37,781 nt of DNA from contig NZ_PIZU01000044.1 of NCBI RefSeq assembly GCF_002838065.1, positions 1 through 37,781 of the forward strand, given 5' to 3'. Made by a program: the position numbers and the translations under genes. This stretch comes from Mycobacterium hubeiense (GTDB lineage: Bacteria > Actinomycetota > Actinomycetes > Mycobacteriales > Mycobacteriaceae). Position 1 is the stretch's first letter. Every line of letters starts with the position of its first letter. A model generated the notes under the pieces. The model ran no database searches and was not told where the DNA came from. It worked only from the letters and a program-made list of their open reading frames with translations. Below, in pieces: positions 1 through 8,417 of this stretch.

Positions 1-34
1 TCCAGGACACACCATGGCATCAGGCTAGTGGCCG

Positions 35-502
35 TCAGGGACGGTGCCACAGCGTGCTGACGTCGTGTGGCGCGGCGGCTGTCGGCCGGGCATACCGGCG
101 TTCGATGCCGCGGACGCCGGCGCGCAGAAAGTGACGCACGGCGTCGTTGACGTCTTTCTCGTTGCCCGAGGTGACCGCGAACCGCGCGGTCCAGATCACG
201 GTGCTCTTGTGAGGGGCATCCTCGCGAATACGGAATTCGCCCTCGAAGTCAGTGATCGGCAGGTCGCTGGAGGAGGCGTCGTAGCGGTACAGCCGCTGTT
301 CGGGATCGGTTTCTCGCAGCCGCTCCACCCAACGCCGCCCGTCGGTCGTGGCCATCGTGCGCTCGGCGCCGGGTTCCTCGCCGGATCCGTCCGTCGGCAT
401 CAGCAGCGGATGCCAGCGCACGATGCTCTGAAACGGCCCGACTTCGCGCCACATGTCGGCGGCGCTGCGATGCACCGTGGCGAACGCCTGGATGAGCGCC
501 AT
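35..502 (-). CDS. SRPBCC (START-like) family protein
   Basis: 155 aa. The N-terminus (MALIQAFATVHRSAADMW) followed by a tryptophan-rich beta segment, a central stretch of alternating strands and a long C-terminal helix (about residues 110-140) is the usual plan of a small SRPBCC/polyketide-cyclase-like hydrophobic-ligand-binding protein. The family binds varied ligands, so no substrate can be named. The ATG at 500-502 is the first plausible start. The gene diverges from the exonuclease gene across about 60 bases that would hold both promoters. A homologue of this kind beside the exonuclease is common in mycobacteria as I recall, but I assign no specific role. Family assignment is by pattern; function is unknown. 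Confidence 0.75.
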   Translation of the reverse strand: MALIQAFATVHRSAADMWREVGPFQSIVRWHPLLMPTDGSGEEPGAERTMATTDGRRWVERLRETDPEQRLYRYDASSSDLPITDFEGEFRIREDAPHKSTVIWTARFAVTSGNEKDVNDAVRHFLRAGVRGIERRYARPTAAAPHDVSTLWHRP

Positions 503-565
503 GGCTACCGGATACCCGTCTGTGCCAAACGCAATCGCGGCGGCCCGACTGGCAGGATGACGGTC

Positions 566-1522
566 ATGCCCCTGTTGCTGCTGGACGGCGCCAGCATGTG
601 GTTCCGCTCGTATTTCGGGGTGCCGTCGTCGATCAAGACCCCCGACGGACGACCCGTCAATGCGGTGCGGGGCTTCCTCGACGCCGTCGCCACGCTGATC
701 ACCCGCGAGCGGCCGGCCCGGCTGGTGGTGTGCCTGGACCTCGACTGGCGGCCACAGTGGCGGGTGGACCTGATCCCGTCATACAAGGCGCACCGCGTCG
801 AGGAGCCGCAACCGGACGGGCTGCCCGACATCGAAGAGGTGCCCGACGACCTCACCCCGCAGGTCGACATGATCCTGGAGCTGCTGGATGCGTTCGGCAT
901 TCCGACCGCGGGGGCTGCGGGTTTCGAGGCCGACGACGTGCTGGGCACGCTCGCCTTCCGGGAGCGCCGCGACCCCGTCGTCGTGGTCAGCGGCGACCGG
1001 GACCTGCTGCAGCTGGTCTGCGACGACCCCGTCCAGGTACGGGTCCTGTATCTGGGGCGCGGCTTGGCGAAGGCCACCACGTACGGACCCGTTGAGGTGG
1101 CCGAGCAGTACGGAGTTCCGGTCGACCGGGCCGGCGCAGCCTACGCCGAGCTGGCGTTGATGCGCGGCGACCCGTCAGACGGGCTGCCGGGTGTGCCGGG
1201 CATCGGCGAGAAGACGGCGGCCACACTGCTGGCCCAGCACGGCTCGCTGGAGGCGATTCTGGCGGCCGCCCACGACCCGAAATCCGCCATGTCCAAGGCG
1301 TATCGGACCAAGCTGCTGGCCGCCACCGACTACATCGAGGCCGCCGGGCCGGTGGTGCGGGTCGCGACGGATGCCCCCGTGACGTTGTCGACCGCTTCGG
1401 ACATGCTGCCGCTGGCCGCCGAACATCCACGCAAGGTGGCGGAACTGGCCGAGCGGTACGGCGTGATGTCGTCGATCGGCCGGCTGCAAAAGGCGCTCGA
1501 CGGGCTGGAGACCGCTACTTAA
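566..1522 (+). CDS. 5'-3' exonuclease (FEN/PIN-like, stand-alone Pol I exonuclease domain)
   Basis: 318 aa if started at ATG 566; ATG 557 (three codons earlier) is the alternative, and the purine run at 551-556 fits 566 better. Acidic metal-binding residues of the FEN-like nuclease fold are visible: LLLLDGAS at 3-10, YKAHR at 73-77, EADD at 121-124 and SGDRDLLQLV at 142-151. The helix-hairpin-helix 3' to them reads GLPGVPGIGEKTA (about 206-218). The protein corresponds to the 5' nuclease half of DNA polymerase I without the polymerase, as in M. tuberculosis Rv2090. It should remove RNA primers or 5' flaps in replication and repair. It converges on the next gene with only 5 bases between stops. 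The frame is open upstream to base 44, but that part is antisense to the SRPBCC gene and is not coding. Confidence 0.93.
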   Translation: MPLLLLDGASMWFRSYFGVPSSIKTPDGRPVNAVRGFLDAVATLITRERPARLVVCLDLDWRPQWRVDLIPSYKAHRVEEPQPDGLPDIEEVPDDLTPQVDMILELLDAFGIPTAGAAGFEADDVLGTLAFRERRDPVVVVSGDRDLLQLVCDDPVQVRVLYLGRGLAKATTYGPVEVAEQYGVPVDRAGAAYAELALMRGDPSDGLPGVPGIGEKTAATLLAQHGSLEAILAAAHDPKSAMSKAYRTKLLAATDYIEAAGPVVRVATDAPVTLSTASDMLPLAAEHPRKVAELAERYGVMSSIGRLQKALDGLETAT

Positions 1523-1527
1523 CCGAC

Positions 1528-2322
1528 CTACTTCGGCCGGCCGACCTCGTAGGTGCCGTCGTCGTCCTGGAACGTCACGGTCACCTGACGCTTGGTGCCG
1601 TCGATGCTGACCTCACAGGTGAAGGTGTCGCCCTTCTTCACCGTGGGGCTCTCGCCGTTGTTGCACTTGACGTCCTTGACGTTCTTGGCGCCGTAGCCGT
1701 TGGTCTCGTCGGTGAGGATCTGCTGCACGCCGGACTGCGCCGCCTCGACATCGAGTTTGGTGGTGACGAAGAAGCCGGGCTTCCAGAAGCCCATCACCAG
1801 CACGGCCGCCACGATGATCGCCGCGAGTACGCCGATGACGCCGCCGACGACGGCCATCGACTTCTTCGAGCCCTCTTCGGCGCCCGGCGGGGTGTACTGG
1901 GGGTACTGCCCGAACTGGCCCGGCGGCTGGCCGTACTGGGTGGCCGGCTGACCGTACGCAGTGGGCTGGCCGTACTGGCCCGGCTGCGCGTACTGCGTGG
2001 GCTGACCCGGCTGCCCGTACTGGCCGGCCTGCGGGTAGGCCGGCTGGGTGTAGTCGGGCGGCTGCTGGCCGAACTGCTCCGTCGACGGGTACTGCGGCGG
2101 TTGGTACGGCTGGCCGGGCTGCTGATACGGCGGGTATGGCTGCGTGTATGCCGGCGGCTGCTGCCACGCGGGCGCCTCGGTGGTCGGCTGCTGCTCGGAT
2201 CCGGAGGTCGGCGGCTGCCACGGCTGGGTGCTCGACGGCTCGCTCGACGGCTGGTCCTGACCGGGCTCGGGCTGCTGAGGCTGCCACGGCTGCGTCGGGT
2301 CAGGTCCCTGCGGTCCGCTCAT
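1528..2322 (-). CDS. Pro/Gln/Tyr-rich membrane protein with DUF4333 domain
   Basis: 264 aa. Residues 1-150 are low complexity, dominated by P, Q, Y and G with degenerate repeats of the type QYGQP. A single transmembrane helix follows at about 156-178 (SMAVVGGVIGVLAAIIVAAV), flanked by two lysines on the N-terminal side. The C-terminal 80 residues are a small DUF4333-like extracellular domain with two cysteines (VKCNNGES and DTFTCEV) that could form a disulfide. This is the Rv2091c position. The topology is probably cytoplasmic disordered tail, one helix, exported domain. A good ribosome site (GGAGAGA region, about 2328-2334 on the plus strand as its complement) precedes the ATG. It lies about 40 bases downstream of helY on the same strand, so co-transcription is possible. 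Function is not known. Confidence 0.88.
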   Translation of the reverse strand: MSGPQGPDPTQPWQPQQPEPGQDQPSSEPSSTQPWQPPTSGSEQQPTTEAPAWQQPPAYTQPYPPYQQPGQPYQPPQYPSTEQFGQQPPDYTQPAYPQAGQYGQPGQPTQYAQPGQYGQPTAYGQPATQYGQPPGQFGQYPQYTPPGAEEGSKKSMAVVGGVIGVLAAIIVAAVLVMGFWKPGFFVTTKLDVEAAQSGVQQILTDETNGYGAKNVKDVKCNNGESPTVKKGDTFTCEVSIDGTKRQVTVTFQDDDGTYEVGRPK

Positions 2323-2361
2323 CGTCTCTCCTTGGTCCTAATTCGCTCTGCGTGCCACACA

Positions 2362-5118
2362 CTACCCGGTATCAACAGCCACGACGCCGTGCCGAATGTC
2401 GTTGATGGCGCGTTTCGCCGTCGTGCGCAGCGCCGGCGTGGGCGCGGCGTTGCGGACCTGGTCGAGTAGATCGAGCACTTGGCGGCACCACCTCACGAAA
2501 TCGCCTGCGGACAACGGTGACCCGCTGCCGCCGGCGTCGGACGCTGCCAGCGCGCTGGTCAGGTCGCCGGTGGTGGCCCACCGGTGGATGGCCGCGACGA
2601 AGCCCTCGTCGGGTTCGCGGCTGGGCGAAATGCGATGCCGCTGCTCGTCGGCGCGCAAATCCGAGGCGGTGCGACGGGTTCTGTTCAACGCGCGGCGCAG
2701 ATTTCCCGTCGGCGCCTGGACACCCGGTGGCGCGCCAGGCGCGTCGCCTCTCGACTCGTAGAGCACCGCCGACAGCACGGCCGCCAGCTCGGCCGCGTCC
2801 AACCCCTCCCACACCCCGCCGCGCAGGCATTCGGCGACCAATAGATCGCTCTCGCTGTAGATCCGGGCCAGCAGTCGGCCGTCGTCGGTGACCTTCGGAT
2901 CATCGCAGCTGTTGTCGATGTAGCCACGCTCGCTGAGCAACACCACGATTCGGTCGAAGGTGCGCGCCAGGGAATTCGTCGCAGCGGCGACCTTCTGGCG
3001 GATCTGGGCGTTGTCGCGTTCGATCTTCAGATATCGCTCGGCGAGCCGGACCTTGGTTTCCCGGTCCGGTAGTTGGTGTGCCGGATGACGGCGCAGTTGG
3101 TCACGCAGTTCCACTAATTCGGGGTCGATGTCGGGCTCCGCCGCCTTGCGCTTGCCCTTGGCCGACGGCACATCCAGCCCCGCCGCCGCAGACCTCAGCG
3201 CCGATGCTAGATCACGGCGCACCCGCGGCTGGCGATGTTCGACGCGTTTGGGCAACGACATCGATCCCAGCGGCGATGGGGCGCCGGAGTAGTCCGCCGA
3301 CGAAATCCTTCCTGCCCAACGGTGTTCGGTCAGCACCAGCGGCCGCGGGTCGTCGCTGTCACGGGCGGGCTCGAGCACCACGGCCAGGCCACCGCGACGG
3401 CCGTGGGTGATGGTGATGATGTCCCCGCGGCGCAACGCCGCCAGCGCGTCGTTGGCGGCGTTGCGCCGCTGCAGCCTCGATGCCCGCGACTGGGCGCGTT
3501 CGCGTTCGGAGATCGTCGAACGCAGACGGGCATATTCGAGGATCGCCGAGTCGTGCCCGCCGAGTTCGGCCGCGATCTCGTCCAGCATGCGTTCACCGCG
3601 CTCGACACCGCGCACGAGGCCGACCACCGACCGGTCGGCCTGATACTGCGCGAACGAACTCTCCAGCAGCCGGTGCGCCTGCGCCGGGCCCATCTGCTGC
3701 ACGAGGTTGATCGTCATGTTGTACGACGGCGCAAATGAACTGCGCAGCGGGAAGGTTCGGGTGGACGCCAGCCCGGCGACCTCGGCCGGTTCTACGTCGG
3801 GGTGCCACAACACCACCGCATGGCCTTCGACATCGATGCCGCGCCGCCCGGCCCGGCCCGTCAACTGGGTGTACTCCCCCGGCGTCAGCGGCATGTGCTG
3901 TTCGCCGTTGAACTTGACCAGCCGCTCCAGCACAACGGTGCGCGCGGGCATATTGATACCCAATGCCAGTGTCTCCGTGGCGAATACCGCTTTCACCAAA
4001 CCCGCGGTGAAGAGTTCTTCGACCGTGTGACGGAATGTCGGCAGCATTCCGGCGTGGTGAGCGGCCAGCCCGCGCAGCAATCCCTCGCGCCATTCGTGAT
4101 AGTCGAGCACGATCAGGTCGGCCTCGTTCAGGTCGCTACAGCGCCGCTCGACGACCGCGGCTATGCGGGCGCGTTCCTCGTCGGTGGTCAGCCGCAGCGA
4201 CGAGCGCAGGCATTGTTTGACCGCCGCATCGCAACCGGCCCTGGAGAACACGAACGTGATGGCGGGCAGCAGCCCTTCCCTGTCGAGCGTGGCGATCACA
4301 TCGGGGCGGCCCGGCGGGCGGTAGATGCTCGGCCGTCCCCCGTACCGCCCGCGGCCCCGCGGCTGCCAGTCGGCCAGCCGGTCGGCCTCGCGACGATGCG
4401 CGATGTGCCGCAACAGTTCCGGATCCACCACCAGCTCGCGGCCGTTGCGCGCCGCGTCGGTGGCCCGGTAGTCGAACAGGTCGAACAACCGCTTGCCCAC
4501 CAGCACGTGCTGCCACAACGGCACGGGCCGGTGTTCGTCGACGACGACGGTGGTGTCGCCGCGCACGGTCTGGATCCAGCCGCCGAATTCCTCGGCGTTG
4601 CTCACCGTCGCCGACAGGCTCACCAGCCGCACCTCGTCGGGCAGGTGCAGGATCACTTCCTCCCACACCGCACCGCGCATCCGATCGGCGAGAAAATGCA
4701 CCTCGTCCATCACGACGTAGGAAAGCCCGTACAGCGCGGATGAATTCGCGTACAGCATGTTGCGCAGCACTTCGGTGGTCATCACCACGATCGGCGCGTC
4801 ACCGTTGATGGACTGATCGCCGGTGAGCAGGCCGATCTGATCGGGTCCGTAGCGGGCCACCAGATCGTTGTGCTTCTGGTTGCTCAGCGCCTTGATGGGC
4901 GTGGTGTAGAAGCACTTTCGTCCCGCGGCCATGGCCAGATGCACGGCGAACTCGCCCACCACCGTCTTACCCGCCCCGGTGGGCGCACAGACCAGCACGC
5001 CGTGCCCGTTCTCCAGCGCCCGGCACGCGCGCTGCTGGAAGTCATCCAGCTCGAAGGACAGCTGGGTGACGAAGGTGGCCAGCTCGCCTCCAAGTGGCAG
5101 CTCAGGTGGCATCGTCAT
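2362..5118 (-). CDS. helY: Ski2/Mtr4-like DEVH-box RNA helicase HelY
   Basis: 918 aa, the expected size for mycobacterial HelY (about 906 in M. tuberculosis). Superfamily 2 motifs are all in place: Walker A APTGAGKT (45-52), DEVH (138-141), SAT (169-171) and motif VI QLTGRAGRRGID (418-429). A long C-terminal half contains the helical bundle typical of Ski2-like enzymes. It is an ATP-dependent helicase, most likely acting on RNA. The first ATG (5116-5118) overlaps the end of tatC by 17 bases, and a second ATG lies at 5110-5112, so translation is probably coupled to tatC. Gene order pafB-pafC-tatA-tatC-helY is conserved in mycobacteria and suggests one long transcript. Confidence 0.95.
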   Translation of the reverse strand: MTMPPELPLGGELATFVTQLSFELDDFQQRACRALENGHGVLVCAPTGAGKTVVGEFAVHLAMAAGRKCFYTTPIKALSNQKHNDLVARYGPDQIGLLTGDQSINGDAPIVVMTTEVLRNMLYANSSALYGLSYVVMDEVHFLADRMRGAVWEEVILHLPDEVRLVSLSATVSNAEEFGGWIQTVRGDTTVVVDEHRPVPLWQHVLVGKRLFDLFDYRATDAARNGRELVVDPELLRHIAHRREADRLADWQPRGRGRYGGRPSIYRPPGRPDVIATLDREGLLPAITFVFSRAGCDAAVKQCLRSSLRLTTDEERARIAAVVERRCSDLNEADLIVLDYHEWREGLLRGLAAHHAGMLPTFRHTVEELFTAGLVKAVFATETLALGINMPARTVVLERLVKFNGEQHMPLTPGEYTQLTGRAGRRGIDVEGHAVVLWHPDVEPAEVAGLASTRTFPLRSSFAPSYNMTINLVQQMGPAQAHRLLESSFAQYQADRSVVGLVRGVERGERMLDEIAAELGGHDSAILEYARLRSTISERERAQSRASRLQRRNAANDALAALRRGDIITITHGRRGGLAVVLEPARDSDDPRPLVLTEHRWAGRISSADYSGAPSPLGSMSLPKRVEHRQPRVRRDLASALRSAAAGLDVPSAKGKRKAAEPDIDPELVELRDQLRRHPAHQLPDRETKVRLAERYLKIERDNAQIRQKVAAATNSLARTFDRIVVLLSERGYIDNSCDDPKVTDDGRLLARIYSESDLLVAECLRGGVWEGLDAAELAAVLSAVLYESRGDAPGAPPGVQAPTGNLRRALNRTRRTASDLRADEQRHRISPSREPDEGFVAAIHRWATTGDLTSALAASDAGGSGSPLSAGDFVRWCRQVLDLLDQVRNAAPTPALRTTAKRAINDIRHGVVAVDTG

Positions 5119-6043
5119 CGACGGTGAGCACCGCGGCCGGCGGTTCGATGGGTTCGGCGCTGCCGATCGGTGCGGCCTGGTCCTCGGGAACCTCGGCCAG
5201 CGCTTCGCGTTTGGCCTTTCGCCTGTCGTGAATCCGGGCCACCTGGATGGCCACTTCGAGCAGCACCGTCAGCGCCAGCGCCAACGCCAGCATCGAGAAC
5301 GGGTCCGAGCCCGGCGTGAAGAAGGCGGCGAAGACGAACAGCGCGAAGATCAAGCCGCGCCGCCAGGCCTTGAGCCGCTCGTACGGCAGGATGCCGACCA
5401 GGTTGAGCATGATGATCAGCAGCGGGAATTCGAAGCTGAACCCGAACACCAGCAGCAGGTTGATCAGAAAGCCGAAGTACTGGTCGCCCGACAGCGCGGT
5501 GACCTGAACGTCGCTGCCGACCGTCAGCAAGAAGCCCAACGCCTTGGCGAGCACCACGTAGGCCAGCACCGCGCCCGCCACGAACAACACGGCGCCGATG
5601 CCGACGAACGCCATCGCGAAGCGACGTTCCTTCTTGTACAGGCCCGGCGTGATGAACGCCCACAGCTGATACAGCCACACCGGGCAGGCCAGCACGATGC
5701 CGGCGGCGAGGCCCACCTTGAGGCGCAGCATGAACTGGTCGAACGGCGCCGTGGCCAGCAGGCGGCATTCCCCACCCGGCGTGATGTCGGCGCGGGCGTA
5801 GTCGGGCAGCGCGCAGTACGGACCGCGCAGCCATTCGCCCAGGCTGTGGAAGCCGAAGATGCCGTGGCTGTACCACAGAAACCCGGCGATGGTGGTGAGG
5901 ACGACGGCGGCGGCCGCAATCAGCAGACGGGTGCGCAATTCCTGCAGATGCTCGACGAGCGACATGGTGCCGTCAGGATTGGCCCGCGAGCGGCGTCGGC
6001 GAGGATCGAGCTTCTTGAGGATTCCGGGGGTCTGCACGGGCAT
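5102..6043 (-). CDS. tatC: Sec-independent protein translocase TatC
   Basis: 313 aa. After a basic N-terminal tail (KKLDPRRRRSR) the conserved cytoplasmic motif SLVEHLQELRTRL (28-40) precedes the first membrane helix; this region reads the twin-arginine signal in the known TatBC receptor. Six hydrophobic segments can be traced, including the long periplasmic loop after helix 1 (GEWLRGPYCALPDYA) and the FGFSFEFPLLIIMLNLVG helix. The C-terminus is a charged cytoplasmic tail rich in K, E and P. Length and sequence match M. tuberculosis TatC closely. It sits 42 bases downstream of tatA and overlaps helY by 17 bases. No tatB is in the window; in mycobacteria it lies elsewhere. Confidence 0.97.
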   Translation of the reverse strand: MPVQTPGILKKLDPRRRRSRANPDGTMSLVEHLQELRTRLLIAAAAVVLTTIAGFLWYSHGIFGFHSLGEWLRGPYCALPDYARADITPGGECRLLATAPFDQFMLRLKVGLAAGIVLACPVWLYQLWAFITPGLYKKERRFAMAFVGIGAVLFVAGAVLAYVVLAKALGFLLTVGSDVQVTALSGDQYFGFLINLLLVFGFSFEFPLLIIMLNLVGILPYERLKAWRRGLIFALFVFAAFFTPGSDPFSMLALALALTVLLEVAIQVARIHDRRKAKREALAEVPEDQAAPIGSAEPIEPPAAVLTVDDDAT

Positions 6044-6085
6044 GCCTAGGGACGCGGCGTCATGCCGCCGTCCTCGGGGAAGGGA

Positions 6086-6337
6086 TCAGGCCGAGTGTTT
6101 GTCGGTGGGTTCGGAACTCGGCGCCGGCTGGGCAGGATTGTCGGCCCGTTCCGAGGCGATCGGGGTGGCCGGCGGGGTCTCCGGCTTGGAATCGGCCTGC
6201 ATCTCCTTGATCTCGGACTTGAAAATCCGCATCGACTTGCCGAGCGAGCGCGCCGCGTCCGGGAGCTTCTTGGCGCCGAACAGCAGCACAAACACGGCGA
6301 TGACAATTACCCAGTGCCAGGGTTGTAGACCGCCCAA
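6086..6337 (-). CDS. tatA: Sec-independent protein translocase TatA
   Basis: 83 aa when started at the TTG codon 6335-6337, the same length as M. tuberculosis TatA. The protein begins with GGLQPWHWVIVIAVFVLLFG, one membrane helix, then the FGAKKLPDAARSLGKS amphipathic helix that is diagnostic for TatA, then a disordered acidic/proline-rich tail. The open frame extends five codons upstream to another TTG, but a perfect GGAGG (complement of 6346-6350) lies inside that extension, 8 bases before TTG 6337, which settles the start. TatA forms the pore-like oligomer of the twin-arginine translocase with TatC, encoded next. Upstream pafC ends 29 bases away, so the gene is likely part of the pafB-pafC-tatA-tatC-helY unit. 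Confidence 0.96.
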   Translation of the reverse strand: MGGLQPWHWVIVIAVFVLLFGAKKLPDAARSLGKSMRIFKSEIKEMQADSKPETPPATPIASERADNPAQPAPSSEPTDKHSA

Positions 6338-6366
6338 TTTGGTCACCTCCAAAGTCTGGGCCGAGT

Positions 6367-7344
6367 CTACTCGCCAGACACGCTGTGCTCGTAGGCGCGC
6401 AGGGCCGCGGCGGCGGACTCTTTCACCCGGTGGGCCAGAGATTCCGGTTCCAGCACCCGCACCGCGGCGCCGAAACCGAGCACGAAACGGGCCATCCAGT
6501 CGTCGGAGGCGTAGGTCATCGAGGCTTCACACGCCCCGTCGGGAAGCTCCCGCAGCACCCTCAAGGGGTAGTAGTCGAACATCCACGACGCCGAGCGGTC
6601 GATGAGCAGTTTCGCCGACGGCAGCGAGGGATCCGCGTCGAATAACGAGGTGTCCGGGCCGGCCTGCACGGCCGGCTCGGGCGGCGACGACGGCTCGTCG
6701 AGCACGGTGGCGTCGACGATGCGGTCGAACCGGAACAGCCGCACGCCTTCGGCGCTGCGACACCAGGCCTCCAGATAGCTGTGGTCGGCGACCAGCACCA
6801 CCCGGATCGGGTCGACGACCCGACTGGAGAGCATGTCGTGGGAGGCGGAGTAGTACTCGATCGACAGGGCGCGGCCGTTACGCACCGCGGCGCGCACAGC
6901 GGCGGCGGCTTCGCTTTCCACCGGGGCGGGCTCATCGACCGCGGCGGGCGTGTGCTCGATGTCGTGGCTCACGGTGCCCGCGGCGGATTCGATCTTGGCG
7001 ATCGCGCTGCGCGCAGCTTCCGGGTCGACCATGCCGGGCACGTCGACCAATGCGCGCAGCGCCACCAGAATCCCGGTGGCTTCGGGTGAGGTCAGCCGCA
7101 GCGGATGGTCGATGCCCGCGGAGAACGTGACTTCGATGGTGTCGCCGGAGAATTCGAAGTCGATCAGATCGCCGGGCCCGTAGCCGGGCAGCCCGCACAT
7201 CCACAGCTGATTCAGATCGTCCTGCAGCTGTTTGACGGTTACCCCGAGATCGGCAGCGGCCTCCGCGTAGGTGATCCGGGGATTGGCCTGAAAGTACGGC
7301 ACCATGTTGAGCAGCCGCACCAGGCGACTGGACACCTGGCTCAT
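6367..7344 (-). CDS. pafC: PafC, WYL-domain transcriptional activator subunit
   Basis: 325 aa. An N-terminal winged helix-turn-helix (about 1-60, with AEAAADLGVTVKQLQDDLNQL as the recognition region) is followed by a WYL-type domain around 160-210, where the signature reads SYLEAWC and then VRLFRFDRI, and by a C-terminal WCX-like extension. PafB and PafC form the heterodimer that activates most DNA-damage genes in mycobacteria independently of LexA, through RecA-NDp type promoters; this is established for the family. The ATG overlaps the pafB stop by 4 bases (ATGA), so the two subunits are translationally coupled, as expected for an obligate pair. Despite the name, it is not needed for Pup ligation. 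Confidence 0.95.
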   Translation of the reverse strand: MSQVSSRLVRLLNMVPYFQANPRITYAEAAADLGVTVKQLQDDLNQLWMCGLPGYGPGDLIDFEFSGDTIEVTFSAGIDHPLRLTSPEATGILVALRALVDVPGMVDPEAARSAIAKIESAAGTVSHDIEHTPAAVDEPAPVESEAAAAVRAAVRNGRALSIEYYSASHDMLSSRVVDPIRVVLVADHSYLEAWCRSAEGVRLFRFDRIVDATVLDEPSSPPEPAVQAGPDTSLFDADPSLPSAKLLIDRSASWMFDYYPLRVLRELPDGACEASMTYASDDWMARFVLGFGAAVRVLEPESLAHRVKESAAAALRAYEHSVSGE

Positions 7345-8336
7345 GCTGTTGTCGCTCCCGCCTGTGCGCGCAGCCGCGCCAGCACATCATCGCGCAGCGA
7401 TTCCGGTTCCAGCGCAACGGCATCCGCGCCATAGCTGGCGATCTCGCGTGCCAGCCGGTCGGTCATGGTGATCTCGATCGCGATCTCCTCGCCCGCGCGT
7501 CCGGCCAGTGTCCGGGGACCGATGACGGTCGCCTGCCGGCGCAGCGCCGTCGCGCGGCCCTCGGCGACCCATATCCGCGCCTGCGCGCCGGTGGGCGGAT
7601 CGCTGATCACGCGGTTCACGATCTCGCGCAGGTTCACATCGTCGGGTTTGTGCACGGTGTCGGGTTCACCGATGGCTTTCACGTCGGGGCCGATGCGCGA
7701 CAGCCGGAAGGTGCGCACAGCGTCGCGGTCGCGGTCGTGCCCGACCAGATACCAGCGGCCCTTCTCAGTGACGACGCCCCAGGGTTCGACGGTTCGCGTC
7801 GTGTAGGGCTCGCTGCGAGACGGGCGGTGAGGGAATTGCACTGCCTGGCCATTGTCGATGGCCTGCAACAGGATTCGGAGTACTTCCTCCGAGCCCCGCA
7901 GCCCGGGCAGGGCCGCGGTCGAGGGAATCGCGACACCGGCGTCGGCAGCGTCGACATCCACCCCGGCCGCGCGCAGCTTGAGCAGCGCGCTCTGCGTGGC
8001 GGTGATCAGCTCGGGCGACTCCCACAACTGGGTGGCCACCGCGACGGCCGCGGCCTCGTCGGCGGTCAGCTCGACCGGCGGCAGCGCGTAGGCCTCCCGA
8101 TTGATGCGGTAGCCCTCGGTGGGGTCGAACTGCGACACCCGGCCGGTTTCCAGCGGGATGCCCAGATCACGCAGTTCGTTCTTGTCGCGTTCGAACATCC
8201 GCGAGAACGCCTCGTCGCTGGGACTGTCGGCGTATCCGGCGACCACCTTGCGGATGCGTTCGGCGCTGAGGAATGTGCGGGTGGACAGCAAGGCGATGAC
8301 GAGATTCATCAACCGCTCGACTTTGGAGGTCGCCAC
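7341..8336 (-). CDS. pafB: PafB, WYL-domain transcriptional activator subunit
   Basis: 331 aa from a GTG start (8334-8336). The N-terminal winged helix-turn-helix (1-75; SAERIRKVVAGY, then FERDKNELRDLGIP) resembles DeoR-type domains. The WYL domain contains the literal motif WYL at 195-197 followed by RTFRLSRI, and a WCX-like domain ends the protein. It is the partner of PafC and is encoded first of the pair. WYL domains are thought to sense nucleic-acid fragments; binding of single-stranded DNA has been proposed for PafBC. The upstream 80 bases face the leaderless coiled-coil gene and must hold the promoter of the pafBC-tat-helY run. I saw no RecA-NDp box there. Confidence 0.95.
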   Translation of the reverse strand: MATSKVERLMNLVIALLSTRTFLSAERIRKVVAGYADSPSDEAFSRMFERDKNELRDLGIPLETGRVSQFDPTEGYRINREAYALPPVELTADEAAAVAVATQLWESPELITATQSALLKLRAAGVDVDAADAGVAIPSTAALPGLRGSEEVLRILLQAIDNGQAVQFPHRPSRSEPYTTRTVEPWGVVTEKGRWYLVGHDRDRDAVRTFRLSRIGPDVKAIGEPDTVHKPDDVNLREIVNRVISDPPTGAQARIWVAEGRATALRRQATVIGPRTLAGRAGEEIAIEITMTDRLAREIASYGADAVALEPESLRDDVLARLRAQAGATTA

Positions 8337-8404
8337 GAGACGAGCTTAGGGCGTGGTTATCCACAGCCGTCGATAAGCGGGCTGGAAGTGTCGCCCGTCG
8401 GCGG

Positions 8405-8410
8405 TAATCT
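8405..8410 (+). promoter_or_regulatory. -10 element (TAATCT) for a leaderless GTG start
   Basis: TAATCT fits the mycobacterial -10 pattern TANNNT. It ends 7 bases before the GTG at 8418, the spacing at which transcription would begin on the start codon itself. No Shine-Dalgarno sequence is present. Leaderless GTG transcripts are frequent in mycobacteria, so this is a consistent but unproven promoter. Confidence 0.55.
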
Positions 8411-8417
8411 CGTCTGC

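Noticed and set aside
1861..2320. Repetitive CCGTACTGG-like sequence, considered as a tandem repeat or CRISPR-like array
   Set aside because: The units are irregular and encode the QYGQP-type low-complexity region of the DUF4333 protein in frame.
3802..4743. A 313-codon plus-strand frame antisense to helY
   Set aside because: helY motifs on the minus strand are complete; the opposite frame shows only low-complexity H, Q, R, G.
6099..6107. TTGTCGGTG in the tail of tatA
   Set aside because: No -10 at the required spacing, and it points antisense into a coding sequence with no gene following.
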